A stretch of 10,128 nucleotides of DNA. Source: Bacteroidota bacterium (lineage in GTDB: Bacteria > Bacteroidota > Bacteroidia > Sphingobacteriales > Sphingobacteriaceae). Position numbers and translations under genes: made by a program. Below are positions 1 through 5,995 of this stretch, one piece after another. Each line of letters starts with the position of its first letter. The stretch's first letter is position 1. Under the pieces are notes generated by a model that saw only the letters and a list, made by a program, of their open reading frames with translations, was not told the origin of the DNA and did no database searches. The stretch is from NCBI GenBank assembly GCA_013286985.1, contig JABDEQ010000083.1, positions 1-10,128 of the forward strand, read 5' to 3'.

Positions 1-1413
1 GGTGTTACCAATGTTGATGCCGATGTGTTGGATTGGTATCAGGTTAAATTTAAGGATAGTTCAAAAAACGAGTACTGGTATAATAACCAATGGAACAAAG
101 TAAAAAAACGGATTGAAGTAATTAACGTACTGAATCATAAACCCATAATTGATACTGTTCTTTACACCCATCAGGGCCCTGTTGTGTATGAAAGCGCTGA
201 TAAAAAACCAACAAAAGGAAACGAAAATATCCCGGTCGGCAATGCGTTGCGCTGGATTGCTCATGATGAATCGGACGAATTTATGTGTTTTCACCTTTTA
301 AACCGGGGTAAAAACTATGCCGATTATCGCAAAGCACTAACTTATTTTACGGCACCTGCCCAAAACTTTATTTTTGCCAGCAATGATAAAGATATTGCCA
401 TTACTCCCAACGGAAAATTCCCCCTGAAATTCAAAGATCAGGGTAAATTTATACTCGATGGCAGCGACCCTGCTAACGACTGGCAGGGCTGGATTCCGGC
501 AGATCAAAACCCAACAGTTAAAAACCCGCCACGTGGTTTTGTTAGTTCGGCCAATCAATCATCAACAGATCCTTCTTATCCTTACTATATCAATTGGCGC
601 TTTGAACAGTACTACCGTGGTAAACGCATTAACGATAAATTGACGGCAATGTACAAAGCCAATGTGGATAGTATGCGTATAATGGAAATGGATAATTACA
701 GCATCCTGGCGCAGGATGTTTTGTCAACCATGCTTAAATACCTCGATACTACAAAAATGAGTGCCGAACAAGTCAGTGCGTTTCATATCATTAAAATATG
801 GGATAAACATTATGCTGTAAATTCTATTGGAGCTACCATTTTTGATAACTGGTGGTATCATTTTTACAACATGGTTTGGGATGATAAGTTTACCGTAAAA
901 GGCACCTATTTGAAATACCCATCATACGATCGTACTGAAAAGCTATTGTTAACAGAGCCCAATTCAAAATGGTTCGACATCAGTACAACACCAGCCAAGG
1001 AAACTTGTGCTGATATTGTTATCCATTCCTTCTATAGTGCTGTAGATGAACTGGCACATCAGCACGGACAGCCCGGACCAAAATGGCAATGGGGACTGAT
1101 AAAAGAAACTTATATTAATCACCTGGCTAACTTACCCGGATTTGGCACCGGCATTTTTGCTGCCGGCGGCCGGGGCGGCGTAATTAATGCGCTACGTAAC
1201 GGCAACGGGCCATCATGGCGCATGGTGGTGCAAATGGGGCCAAATATAAAAGGCTACGGCGTTTTCCCCGGTGGCGAATCAGGCAATCCCGGTAGTTTTT
1301 ATTATGACGATATGTTTACCACCTGGAAAAATGGACAACTGAATGAGCTGCTGTTTTTACGTTCGCCTACCGAACCATCAGTGAGGGTAAAAACAACGCT
1401 TGTTTTGAATTAG
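1..1413 (+). CDS. Penicillin acylase family protein (peptidase S45), 3' part
   Basis: This is the C-terminal 470 codons of an Ntn-hydrolase of the penicillin/cephalosporin/AHL acylase family. Such proteins hydrolyse amide bonds and are usually exported and self-cleaved into alpha and beta chains. The frame is open at base 1, so the signal peptide, alpha chain and N-terminal nucleophile Ser lie outside the window. Visible hallmarks are the calcium-site-like segment NVDADVLDWY (codons 4-13), GPVV near codon 59, ALRWIAHDES, and a stretch resembling NFIFASNDKDIAITPNGKFP. There follow DGSDPANDW, a GWIPADQNP motif, NPPRGF and SSANQSS. The Asn at codon 185 (553-555) aligns with the oxyanion-hole Asn of E. 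coli penicillin G acylase, judged from memory of that protein. Substrate cannot be told from the sequence; many Bacteroidota members are uncharacterised. A GTG at 25 is internal, not the start. The next gene follows 31 bases downstream on the same strand, so co-transcription is likely. Confidence 0.93.
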   Translation, partial: GVTNVDADVLDWYQVKFKDSSKNEYWYNNQWNKVKKRIEVINVLNHKPIIDTVLYTHQGPVVYESADKKPTKGNENIPVGNALRWIAHDESDEFMCFHLLNRGKNYADYRKALTYFTAPAQNFIFASNDKDIAITPNGKFPLKFKDQGKFILDGSDPANDWQGWIPADQNPTVKNPPRGFVSSANQSSTDPSYPYYINWRFEQYYRGKRINDKLTAMYKANVDSMRIMEMDNYSILAQDVLSTMLKYLDTTKMSAEQVSAFHIIKIWDKHYAVNSIGATIFDNWWYHFYNMVWDDKFTVKGTYLKYPSYDRTEKLLLTEPNSKWFDISTTPAKETCADIVIHSFYSAVDELAHQHGQPGPKWQWGLIKETYINHLANLPGFGTGIFAAGGRGGVINALRNGNGPSWRMVVQMGPNIKGYGVFPGGESGNPGSFYYDDMFTTWKNGQLNELLFLRSPTEPSVRVKTTLVLN

Positions 1414-1444
1414 TAATTACAAAAGAAATTTATAAAAAGATTAT

Positions 1445-1783
1445 ATGCTATTTTTAATCATATTGATATTATCCTTTGCCAGCGGCTACTTTTTACCCTG
1501 GTGGGTGGTGGCTATTGCTGCATTTTTAGCCGCATTTTTTATTGGTAAAACCCCGGCACAATCGTTTTGGTCGGGCTTTGCAGCTGTATTTATTGTTTGG
1601 ACAGTTTTGGCTTTATTTAAAAGCATCCCGAACAATCATATATTGGCCGATCGCGTGGTGCAATTGTTTCCCATACCCCATAATTGGTTATGGCTGCTGC
1701 TGATAACAGCTTTTATCGGTGGTATTGTTGGGGGGATGGCGGCACTATCGGGCGTGTTGTTAAAGAAGGCTTTTGCCAGATAA
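1445..1783 (+). CDS. Small integral membrane protein, unknown function
   Basis: A 112-residue, very hydrophobic protein. Apparent membrane segments lie at about residues 2-19, 20-36, 41-62 and 82-106, with a short polar stretch around SIPNNHILADRVVQ between the third and last. The last segment is Gly-rich (FIGGIVGGMAALSG) and is followed by a basic tail, LLKKAFAR. I see no catalytic motif and cannot name a family; similar short proteins are commonly labelled hypothetical in Bacteroidota. The ATG at 1445 is the first in frame and leaves a 31-base gap after the acylase stop with no terminator, which suggests a shared transcript. It ends just before a strong hairpin terminator. The gene's reality is supported by the consistent membrane-protein composition; its role is not inferable. 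Confidence 0.8.
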   Translation: MLFLIILILSFASGYFLPWWVVAIAAFLAAFFIGKTPAQSFWSGFAAVFIVWTVLALFKSIPNNHILADRVVQLFPIPHNWLWLLLITAFIGGIVGGMAALSGVLLKKAFAR

Positions 1784-1796
1784 ATTCGTATAACAA

Positions 1797-1835
1797 AAAA
1801 ATGCACGGACGCAATAGTCCGTGCTTTGTCTTTTT
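1797..1835. terminator. Bidirectional Rho-independent terminator
   Basis: A perfect 8-bp GC-rich stem (GCACGGAC at 1803-1810, GTCCGTGC at 1817-1824) encloses a 6-nt loop. It is followed by a T-rich run (TTTGTCTTTTT, 1825-1835) on the plus strand and preceded by an A-run that gives a U-tract on the minus strand. It lies between the convergent genes ending at 1783 and 1845, so it can stop transcription from both sides. Confidence 0.9.
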
Positions 1836-1844
1836 AAAGCGGAA

Positions 1845-2528
1845 TTACTTACTTGCCATCCCCTTTAAAGTTTCCTTTAATGCTTTTACAGACGCTGTAC
1901 TGCTTTGGCCCGAAGCAAAAATATCTTCCGAGCTGATATCTGATCCATAAAAAGCAGCATTGGCTTTTTTATCGATACCTAAATTTGACCCATTTATACT
2001 GATGCCCGCAAATAAACCGCGACTGCGTGAGTAAGAATAAACTTCAGCTTCCAGCTTATAGTCGGTATTAGCCGAAGTACTGCGCCCCACAGGACCCGCA
2101 GCTGCCGAGGCATCACCGCCAATGGTAAAATCGCCGTTCTTCACTTTGGTCAATACCCCTTTATGGCGGAATACTAACACCAAATCAACCGCTTGTACCC
2201 CTATTTGAAAGCCTACGCTACCCCCGGTTAAAGTAACAAACACCGGATCGCTCCAGCTGCCGTCATCAAGCTTTATCATGGCAATACCTCTGCCGCGTTT
2301 GCCGCCAACAACAAAGCCGGCGTTAATCAGGTTGGGTACAATTACTATTCCCTGGTATTCAGCAATCAAATCGTGTGGGATAGCTTCTTTCATTTTACTG
2401 AAATCTTTCAGCACATTAACTGAATTATTTACCCGTTCAGTTTCCTTGCTCCCGTCAACGGTGGCCGATGCCATAACAAAAAGAATGCTCAATAAAACCG
2501 GAGCTATTATAAATTTTAACTTCTTCAT
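1845..2528 (-). CDS. SYLF-domain (Ysc84-type) lipid-binding protein, secreted
   Basis: A 227-residue protein of the SYLF/Ysc84 family (PF04366 type). Eukaryotic members bind phosphoinositides; bacterial members are poorly characterised and presumed to act in the envelope. Residues 1-22 form a signal peptide (KKLK basic start, hydrophobic core through FVMASA). A helical segment with VNNSVNVLKDFSKM follows (about 34-46). The SYLF core starts near IPHDLIAEYQGIVIVPNL (50-67) and continues with AGFVVGGKRGRGIAM (70-84), SWSDPVFVTLTGGSVGFQIG (91-110) and the VLVF and GDFTIGGDASAAAGPVGR segments (117-149). YSYSRSRGLFAGISINGS (164-181) is the typical C-terminal signature. I see no lipobox Cys, so a periplasmic location is more likely than a lipoprotein. 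The ATG at 2528 gives an intact signal peptide. The DUF1203 gene lies 77 bases upstream on the same strand. Confidence 0.9.
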   Translation of the reverse strand: MKKLKFIIAPVLLSILFVMASATVDGSKETERVNNSVNVLKDFSKMKEAIPHDLIAEYQGIVIVPNLINAGFVVGGKRGRGIAMIKLDDGSWSDPVFVTLTGGSVGFQIGVQAVDLVLVFRHKGVLTKVKNGDFTIGGDASAAAGPVGRSTSANTDYKLEAEVYSYSRSRGLFAGISINGSNLGIDKKANAAFYGSDISSEDIFASGQSSTASVKALKETLKGMASK

Positions 2529-2543
2529 TGGGTTGTTGGATGT

Positions 2544-2571
2544 TATATAAATACTATTAAAAGAACGTCAA
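2544..2571 (-). promoter_or_regulatory. Candidate promoter of the SYLF gene
   Basis: On the minus strand TTGACG (2571-2566) is followed after 16 bases by TATATA (2549-2544), 15 bases before the start codon. It resembles a generic sigma-70 promoter more than the Bacteroidota TAnnTTTG form, and the leader would be very short. Position between two same-strand genes makes a promoter plausible but unproven. Confidence 0.3.
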
Positions 2572-2605
2572 AAATAATCAGTTGTTTTTAATAACGTTTA
2601 TCAAT

Positions 2606-3088
2606 CTAACCCAATCGTTCAATTTTACAAATAAAACAGCAAGCCTGTGCATTACGGGCATGCAGATACGCTACGTCTGCCTGCTGTTCAAATATTTCGT
2701 TTATCAGTTCATCAATATCGTCGTCGCCAACAATGCGGGTAAAAACCATTTGCTGCTCGTTATCGTAGCCTATCAACGTTATCGGGAAGCTCTTTTTATT
2801 AGCCTTAATTTCAGGCGGAAAACGATGAACATCAGCATACTCCTCCACATCTTCACTATTAATAAAAACCGGCCCGGGTTGATTGTAAGGATTATCTACC
2901 CCAAACGGGCTATGCGTTAACAGTAAACGCCTGTCGACTCCCTTTTCAAACGGCTTCAGCGAAACCCTGCACGGCCCCGAGCCTGTGGCAACAGTTTCTA
3001 CCAGTTGATGGCCAAAATCATCGCGCATAGTCAGTCTTACTTTTTGCGCATAATCCCTTGAAACGGGCACTATTTTAAACTTATTCAT
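2606..3088 (-). CDS. DUF1203 domain-containing protein
   Basis: A 160-residue cytoplasmic protein matching the DUF1203 family (PF06718 type) by recall of its conserved blocks. These are GPCRVSL (38-44), a PFGVDNPYNQPGPVFI stretch (61-76), PPEIKANKKSFPITLIGYD (91-109) and the C-terminal YLHARNAQACCF (141-152). The conserved His and Asn in the last block, and Cys residues at 40, 150, 151 and 154, could form a functional site, but no biochemical role is established for the family that I know of. Length is typical, no signal peptide or membrane segment is present, and the ATG at 3088 is the first reasonable start. It is divergent from the LuxE-like gene (143-base gap) and lies upstream of the SYLF gene on the same strand. 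Family assignment is fairly sure; function unknown. Confidence 0.85.
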   Translation of the reverse strand: MNKFKIVPVSRDYAQKVRLTMRDDFGHQLVETVATGSGPCRVSLKPFEKGVDRRLLLTHSPFGVDNPYNQPGPVFINSEDVEEYADVHRFPPEIKANKKSFPITLIGYDNEQQMVFTRIVGDDDIDELINEIFEQQADVAYLHARNAQACCFICKIERLG

Positions 3089-3181
3089 CTTTTATTGTAT
3101 TTGATTAATACAAACATCCCCATAACATGAAGCATTTTAAACCCGGTTCTTGCTGACATTTAATTGTAATACTATTAAGCC

Positions 3182-3207
3182 AATTGTTTGCCGCTAAACA
3201 AACAATT
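3182..3207. repeat. Perfect 9-bp palindrome, candidate operator
   Basis: AATTGTTTG (3182-3190) and its exact reverse complement CAAACAATT (3199-3207) are separated by 8 bases. The dyad lies in the divergent gap and ends 12 bases before the TATCTTTG promoter core of the LuxE-like gene. No T-run follows directly, so it is not a typical terminator. A regulator-binding site is the best guess. Confidence 0.5.
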
Positions 3208-3218
3208 ACACATTTGTT

Positions 3219-3226
3219 TATCTTTG
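3219..3226 (+). promoter_or_regulatory. Bacteroidota -7 promoter element (TATCTTTG)
   Basis: TATCTTTG is an exact match to the Bacteroidota primary sigma -7 consensus TAnnTTTG and is followed by only five bases (CCTCA) and then the ATG at 3232. Transcription would start at or next to the start codon. No TTG occurs at the usual 17-23-base spacing upstream; the nearest TTTG (3187-3190, inside the palindrome) is 28 bases away, so the -33 element is weak or absent. Confidence 0.6.
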
Positions 3227-3231
3227 CCTCA

Positions 3232-4209
3232 ATGAACAAAGCGCAGGTATTCTCCATCAAAAACGAACAACAGTTTAATGAAGTTGCATTGCAAATTTTC
3301 AGGCATCAGGCCAAAAACTGTCCGGTTTACCATCAATTTATCAAAGGCTTAAAAATCGATGCCGAAAAAATTGAGGATATTAACCACATCCCGTTTTTAC
3401 CTATTGAGTTTTTTAAATCGCATAGCGTTTTAAGTTCAAATAAGCCGGTGGAAGTTACTTTTACCAGTTCAGGCACAACCGGGATAATTACCAGCAGTCA
3501 CCATATTACCGATGTAAGCTGGTATACAGAAAGCTTTAGGTCGGCGTTTGCCCTGTTTTATGGTGATATTGAAAAGTACACGGTACTGGCATTGCTCCCT
3601 GCTTATCTGGAACGGGAAGGTTCATCATTAATTTATATGGCCGACAATCTGATTAAACAGTCAAAAAATCCCGACAGCGGTTTCTTTTTATATAATCACC
3701 AGGAATTATTCCAAAAGCTTAAAGAACAGCAAAATGCTCAAAAACCCACCTTATTAATTGGAGTAACCTTTGCTTTGTTAGATTTTGTAGAGGCCTATCA
3801 ATTAAACTTCCCCGAATTAATAGTTATGGAAACCGGCGGCATGAAAGGCCGCCGCAAAGAAATGATCCGCGAGGAACTGCATAACCAATTATGCAATGGA
3901 TTTGGCGTTGATGCCATCCATTCGGAATACGGTATGACGGAGTTGCTATCACAAGCCTATTCCAACGGCAATGGTATTTTTAACTGCCCACCCTGGATGA
4001 AGATTATTACCCGTGATACCAACGACCCCATGAGCATAATGAATAATGAAAAAGCCGGCGGCATCAACGTTATTGATTTGGCCAATATCAATTCGTGCTC
4101 ATTTATTGCTACGCAGGATCTTGGCAAGGTATATGCTGATAACTCGTTCGAAGTATTAGGGCGATTTGACAACTCCGACATTCGTGGCTGCAATTTGTTG
4201 ATCGCCTAA
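3232..4209 (+). CDS. LuxE/PaaK-family acyl-protein synthetase-like enzyme
   Basis: A 325-residue adenylate-forming enzyme of the LuxE acyl-protein synthetase family (PF04443 type). LuxE activates a fatty acid with ATP and holds it as a thioester for reduction by LuxC. Visible motifs are TFTSSGTTG (76-84), the Ser/Thr/Gly-rich ATP/phosphate motif, ETGGMKGRRKEM (200-211) and HSEYGMTELLSQAY (230-243), which contains the YGxTE adenylation motif. SCSFIATQDLG (288-298) and a C-terminal GRFDNSDIRGCNLL (310-323) follow; the latter ends in a Cys conserved in Bacteroidota members as I recall. The full C-terminal AMP-binding subdomain of classical ligases is absent, as usual for LuxE types. A TTG at 3184 would extend the protein by 16 residues but lies inside the palindrome and upstream of the promoter core, so ATG 3232 was chosen. 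No acyl-CoA reductase, ACP or luciferase gene is nearby; the substrate is unknown. Confidence 0.87.
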   Translation: MNKAQVFSIKNEQQFNEVALQIFRHQAKNCPVYHQFIKGLKIDAEKIEDINHIPFLPIEFFKSHSVLSSNKPVEVTFTSSGTTGIITSSHHITDVSWYTESFRSAFALFYGDIEKYTVLALLPAYLEREGSSLIYMADNLIKQSKNPDSGFFLYNHQELFQKLKEQQNAQKPTLLIGVTFALLDFVEAYQLNFPELIVMETGGMKGRRKEMIREELHNQLCNGFGVDAIHSEYGMTELLSQAYSNGNGIFNCPPWMKIITRDTNDPMSIMNNEKAGGINVIDLANINSCSFIATQDLGKVYADNSFEVLGRFDNSDIRGCNLLIA

Positions 4210-4237
4210 AACTTAACTTTTACTAATACAAATTGTT

Positions 4238-4245
4238 TATTTTTA
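4238..4245 (+). promoter_or_regulatory. Candidate -7 promoter element (TATTTTTA)
   Basis: TATTTTTA matches TAnnTTTG at seven of eight positions and lies 21 bases before the ATG at 4267. The surrounding ATTGTTTATTTTTA resembles TTTGTTTATCTTTG before the preceding gene. No good -33 TTG is seen at standard spacing, so it may be weak, with transcription also reading through from the LuxE-like gene. Confidence 0.4.
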
Positions 4246-4266
4246 CAGGCATCATAAAACAACACC

Positions 4267-4914
4267 ATGATTGAGAAATTTTTGCACGATGAGCAGGACC
4301 CCAAAGCAGTTGAAAAAGTTTATCAACGCCTTAATGACCTACTGACTACCGGAGAAGAAATAATATACATAGCCGTACAAAAAAAACCGCTGGTTAACCT
4401 ATTTCCTGATTGTGTTGCACTTACCAGTAAACGTGTTATATTTTTCACTGCCGCCAATCTTGGTCTTACCATAAAGTTTATTGATTTTGTTTGGAAGGAT
4501 ATTGTTGACGTTTATACCAAAGAAGAAATAATAGGCGCTATTTTTAGCGTACGCACCACCAACGATAGCGAAATGGGGGTTGATTACCTGCCAAAAGTAC
4601 AGGCCCGTAAATTATATCAATACGCACAAGAGCGCAAGGAAGCTGAACGCGAAGCACGCCGTTTGCGTGATCTGGAAGAAAAACGTGCAGAATCGGGCGC
4701 TGTTCAGTTTGAAAATGCAGTACCATTTGCTGTTCAGGCACCCATTCAGGCACCCGAGCCTGTTCATGTACCAGCACCTGTAATTCACGAAGAGATCGAA
4801 AAACCGGATGAGCTTACCGAAAAACTAAAGAAATTAAAAATATTGTTCGATAAGGGTCTTATTTCTATCGACGATTACAACCACAAGAAAATGGATTTAC
4901 TGAACGATTTATAA
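4267..4914 (+). CDS. Bacterial PH-domain protein with C-terminal SHOCT domain
   Basis: A 215-residue soluble protein in three parts. Residues about 12-118 look like a bacterial pleckstrin-homology domain (GEEIIYIAVQKK at 29-40, CVALTSKRVIFF at 49-60, and a WKDIVDVYTKEE strand region at 76-87). Residues about 112-143 are a highly charged helix rich in Glu/Arg, likely a coiled coil. Residues 150-173 are a Pro/Ala/Val-rich linker. Residues about 183-213 form a SHOCT module (LTEKLKKLKILFDKGLISID, then DYNHKKMDLL), a short helical motif often found at protein termini and thought to mediate oligomerisation or contacts. There is no signal peptide or membrane span, so it is cytoplasmic. It lies 57 bases after the LuxE-like gene on the same strand and ends immediately before the heptamer repeat element. 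Domain assignment is by pattern recognition; cellular role is unknown. Confidence 0.8.
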   Translation: MIEKFLHDEQDPKAVEKVYQRLNDLLTTGEEIIYIAVQKKPLVNLFPDCVALTSKRVIFFTAANLGLTIKFIDFVWKDIVDVYTKEEIIGAIFSVRTTNDSEMGVDYLPKVQARKLYQYAQERKEAEREARRLRDLEEKRAESGAVQFENAVPFAVQAPIQAPEPVHVPAPVIHEEIEKPDELTEKLKKLKILFDKGLISIDDYNHKKMDLLNDL

Positions 4915-4917
4915 GCT

Positions 4918-5015
4918 CATTGGTCATTGGGTCATTAGTCACTGGTCATTCGTAAATAAGAGATTTTAGACTTGCGAAGTTTTTTTGGAATCCCTCCCAA
5001 TGACAAATGACTATG
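4918..5015. repeat. Intergenic inverted heptamer-repeat element
   Basis: Five head-to-tail degenerate units run from 4918 to 4953: CATTGGT, CATTGGGT, CATTAGT, CACTGGT and CATTCGT. Related units lie in reverse orientation at about 4997-5015 (CCAATGACAAATGACTATG). Bases 4937-4952 can pair with 4997-5012 at 13 of 16 positions. The loop holds a small hairpin (GACTT-GCG-AAGTT, about 4969-4981) followed by a T-run, which could terminate the upstream gene. The element fills the whole gap between convergent genes and its 3' end overlaps the toxin stop codon at 5011-5013. It may be one copy of a dispersed family; copies elsewhere cannot be seen here. Confidence 0.7.
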
Positions 5016-5463
5016 CTAACCTTTCGTCAAAGTCAAAATGTTGCTTCTGCAATATTTTAACCTTTTTCATATCCTTATGCAAAGGGTTAAGCAGGTAGTT
5101 AAACTCTTTCGGAACAATGGCCGAAGGTAATTTCAACACTAAATGATCCTGCTTCTTTAAAAATGCATCGCCTAATTGTTTTAAAGCCAAAGGCGGCGAA
5201 ATATCTTTCCAGTTTACAGGCAATTCTTCCGGGTCAATAGTGCTTATACTATTTTCCGGAACTTCCATTTCAACAAGACAATAATCATTGGGAATCATTA
5301 AGGGAGGCAAATGAACCAATACCTCCAGTACCGCTAATGATGCCGACGAAGCCATATAAATTGCCGACCGCCCTTCACTGTTCCATCGGCCACCATATAA
5401 ACGGGCACCTGTACCGCTTAAGTCATCAGCATAAACACATTTGGCAATACGATAAAGTATCAT
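5011..5463 (-). CDS. RES-domain toxin of a type II Xre-RES toxin-antitoxin module
   Basis: A 150-residue RES-family protein (PF08808 type). Characterised members (MbcT, ParT and related RES toxins) attack NAD+ or use it to modify a target. Conserved features are LYRIAKCVYADDLSGTGARL (3-22) and GGRWNSEG (24-31), which contains the Arg of the R-E-S triad. Further on are AIYMASSASLAVLEVLVH (34-51) with Tyr36 and Glu47, KLPSAIVPKEFNYLLNPLH (111-129) with Ser114 and conserved Asn residues, and a C-terminal FDFDERL (143-149) typical of the family. All signature residues are present, so the toxin looks intact. Its ATG overlaps the antitoxin TGA by one base (TGATG, 5465-5461), implying translational coupling. 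The stop codon lies inside the inverted arm of the heptamer element. Assignment of individual catalytic residues is from family knowledge, not structure. Confidence 0.93.
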   Translation of the reverse strand: MILYRIAKCVYADDLSGTGARLYGGRWNSEGRSAIYMASSASLAVLEVLVHLPPLMIPNDYCLVEMEVPENSISTIDPEELPVNWKDISPPLALKQLGDAFLKKQDHLVLKLPSAIVPKEFNYLLNPLHKDMKKVKILQKQHFDFDERLA

Positions 5464-5957
5464 CAGGCAAAAATACCGTGTTCTATGCGGCCTAATTCTT
5501 TGAAAACGATGTCAAAACCGGCAGAGGTATCCAATAAAGAGACCGGGGCTTCACCTTTAAAAACAAGGCTGGGGGCTTTCATCCATAGCTTAAACTTATC
5601 CATGGAGCCAAATACATCTGTACCGCGGGTATACAAACGGGCAAGCTCAACGGCTTTTTCGGCATACTCTGTTTTGATAATTTCGTCATCATCATAACGT
5701 TGTAAAGTGCGTTCAGAAATATGCAGAATACCGGCTAACTCCTGTATGTTTAAAGATATTTTTTTTGCCAGATTAAGCAACACCCGCTTAGGGAAACCCT
5801 CACGGGCAAGCCTGACAATGTCAAAATCATTGGATAACGTTGCCGGCTTTGCAGCACTCAACAAGTTATAAAATGGGTTTAATGAACCTGCTGTAACATA
5901 GGCTACCATAGGTTCATTAACCTTTTCTGCTTCGATATGTTTTTTACTATACGACAT
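5463..5957 (-). CDS. Xre/MbcA/ParS-family antitoxin
   Basis: A 164-residue antitoxin of the Xre/MbcA/ParS family that neutralises the RES toxin encoded next to it. Residues about 44-110 hold the Xre-like helix-turn-helix (FDIVRLAREGFPKRVLLNLA, then SLNIQELAGILHISERTLQR at 68-87). Residues about 114-164 form the antitoxin/toxin-binding region (PF09722 type), including DVFGSMDKFKLWMKAPS (114-130), then GEAPVSLLDTSAGFDIVFKE (135-154) and the C-terminal tail that in relatives inserts into the toxin active site. The N-terminal 40 residues are less typical and may be flexible. The ATG at 5957 sits five bases after a TATTTTTG promoter core and inside one arm of an inverted repeat, which suggests autorepression. 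It is the first gene of the pair, as usual for this type. Confidence 0.93.
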   Translation of the reverse strand: MSYSKKHIEAEKVNEPMVAYVTAGSLNPFYNLLSAAKPATLSNDFDIVRLAREGFPKRVLLNLAKKISLNIQELAGILHISERTLQRYDDDEIIKTEYAEKAVELARLYTRGTDVFGSMDKFKLWMKAPSLVFKGEAPVSLLDTSAGFDIVFKELGRIEHGIFA

Positions 5958-5986
5958 TTATCCAAAAATAAATACAATATGTCGTA
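5950..5986. promoter_or_regulatory. Inverted-repeat operator over the antitoxin start
   Basis: TACGACAT (5950-5957) and ATGTCGTA (5979-5986) are perfect 8-bp reverse complements with a 21-bp gap. The dyad centre (5968) falls within the promoter core, and one arm covers the antitoxin ATG. Arm-to-arm distance is 29 bp, roughly 2.8 helical turns. Xre antitoxins of this family are known to repress their own promoters, so this is the likely binding site; binding itself is inferred. Confidence 0.65.
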
Positions 5987-5994
5987 ATATCAAA
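5963..5994 (-). promoter_or_regulatory. Bacteroidota-type promoter of the Xre-RES operon
   Basis: On the minus strand TTTG (5994-5991) and TATTTTTG (5970-5963) are separated by 20 bases, a full match to the Bacteroidota -33/-7 pattern (TTG-N17-23-TAnnTTTG). Five bases (GATAA) separate the -7 element from the ATG, predicting a leaderless or nearly leaderless mRNA. The -33 box begins two bases after the tyrS stop codon. Confidence 0.75.
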
Positions 5995-5995
5995 T

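Noticed and set aside
25..27. GTG at 25 as the start of the penicillin acylase gene
   Set aside because: The frame is open to base 1 and already encodes a conserved acylase segment (NVDADV) before it; the gene is cut by the window edge.
3184..3231. TTG-initiated 16-residue N-terminal extension of the LuxE-like protein
   Set aside because: The extension overlaps the palindrome and the TATCTTTG promoter core and lacks family similarity; ATG 3232 fits better.
4918..4953. CRISPR-like array
   Set aside because: Units are only 7-8 bp, contiguous, degenerate and without spacers; no cas genes are present.
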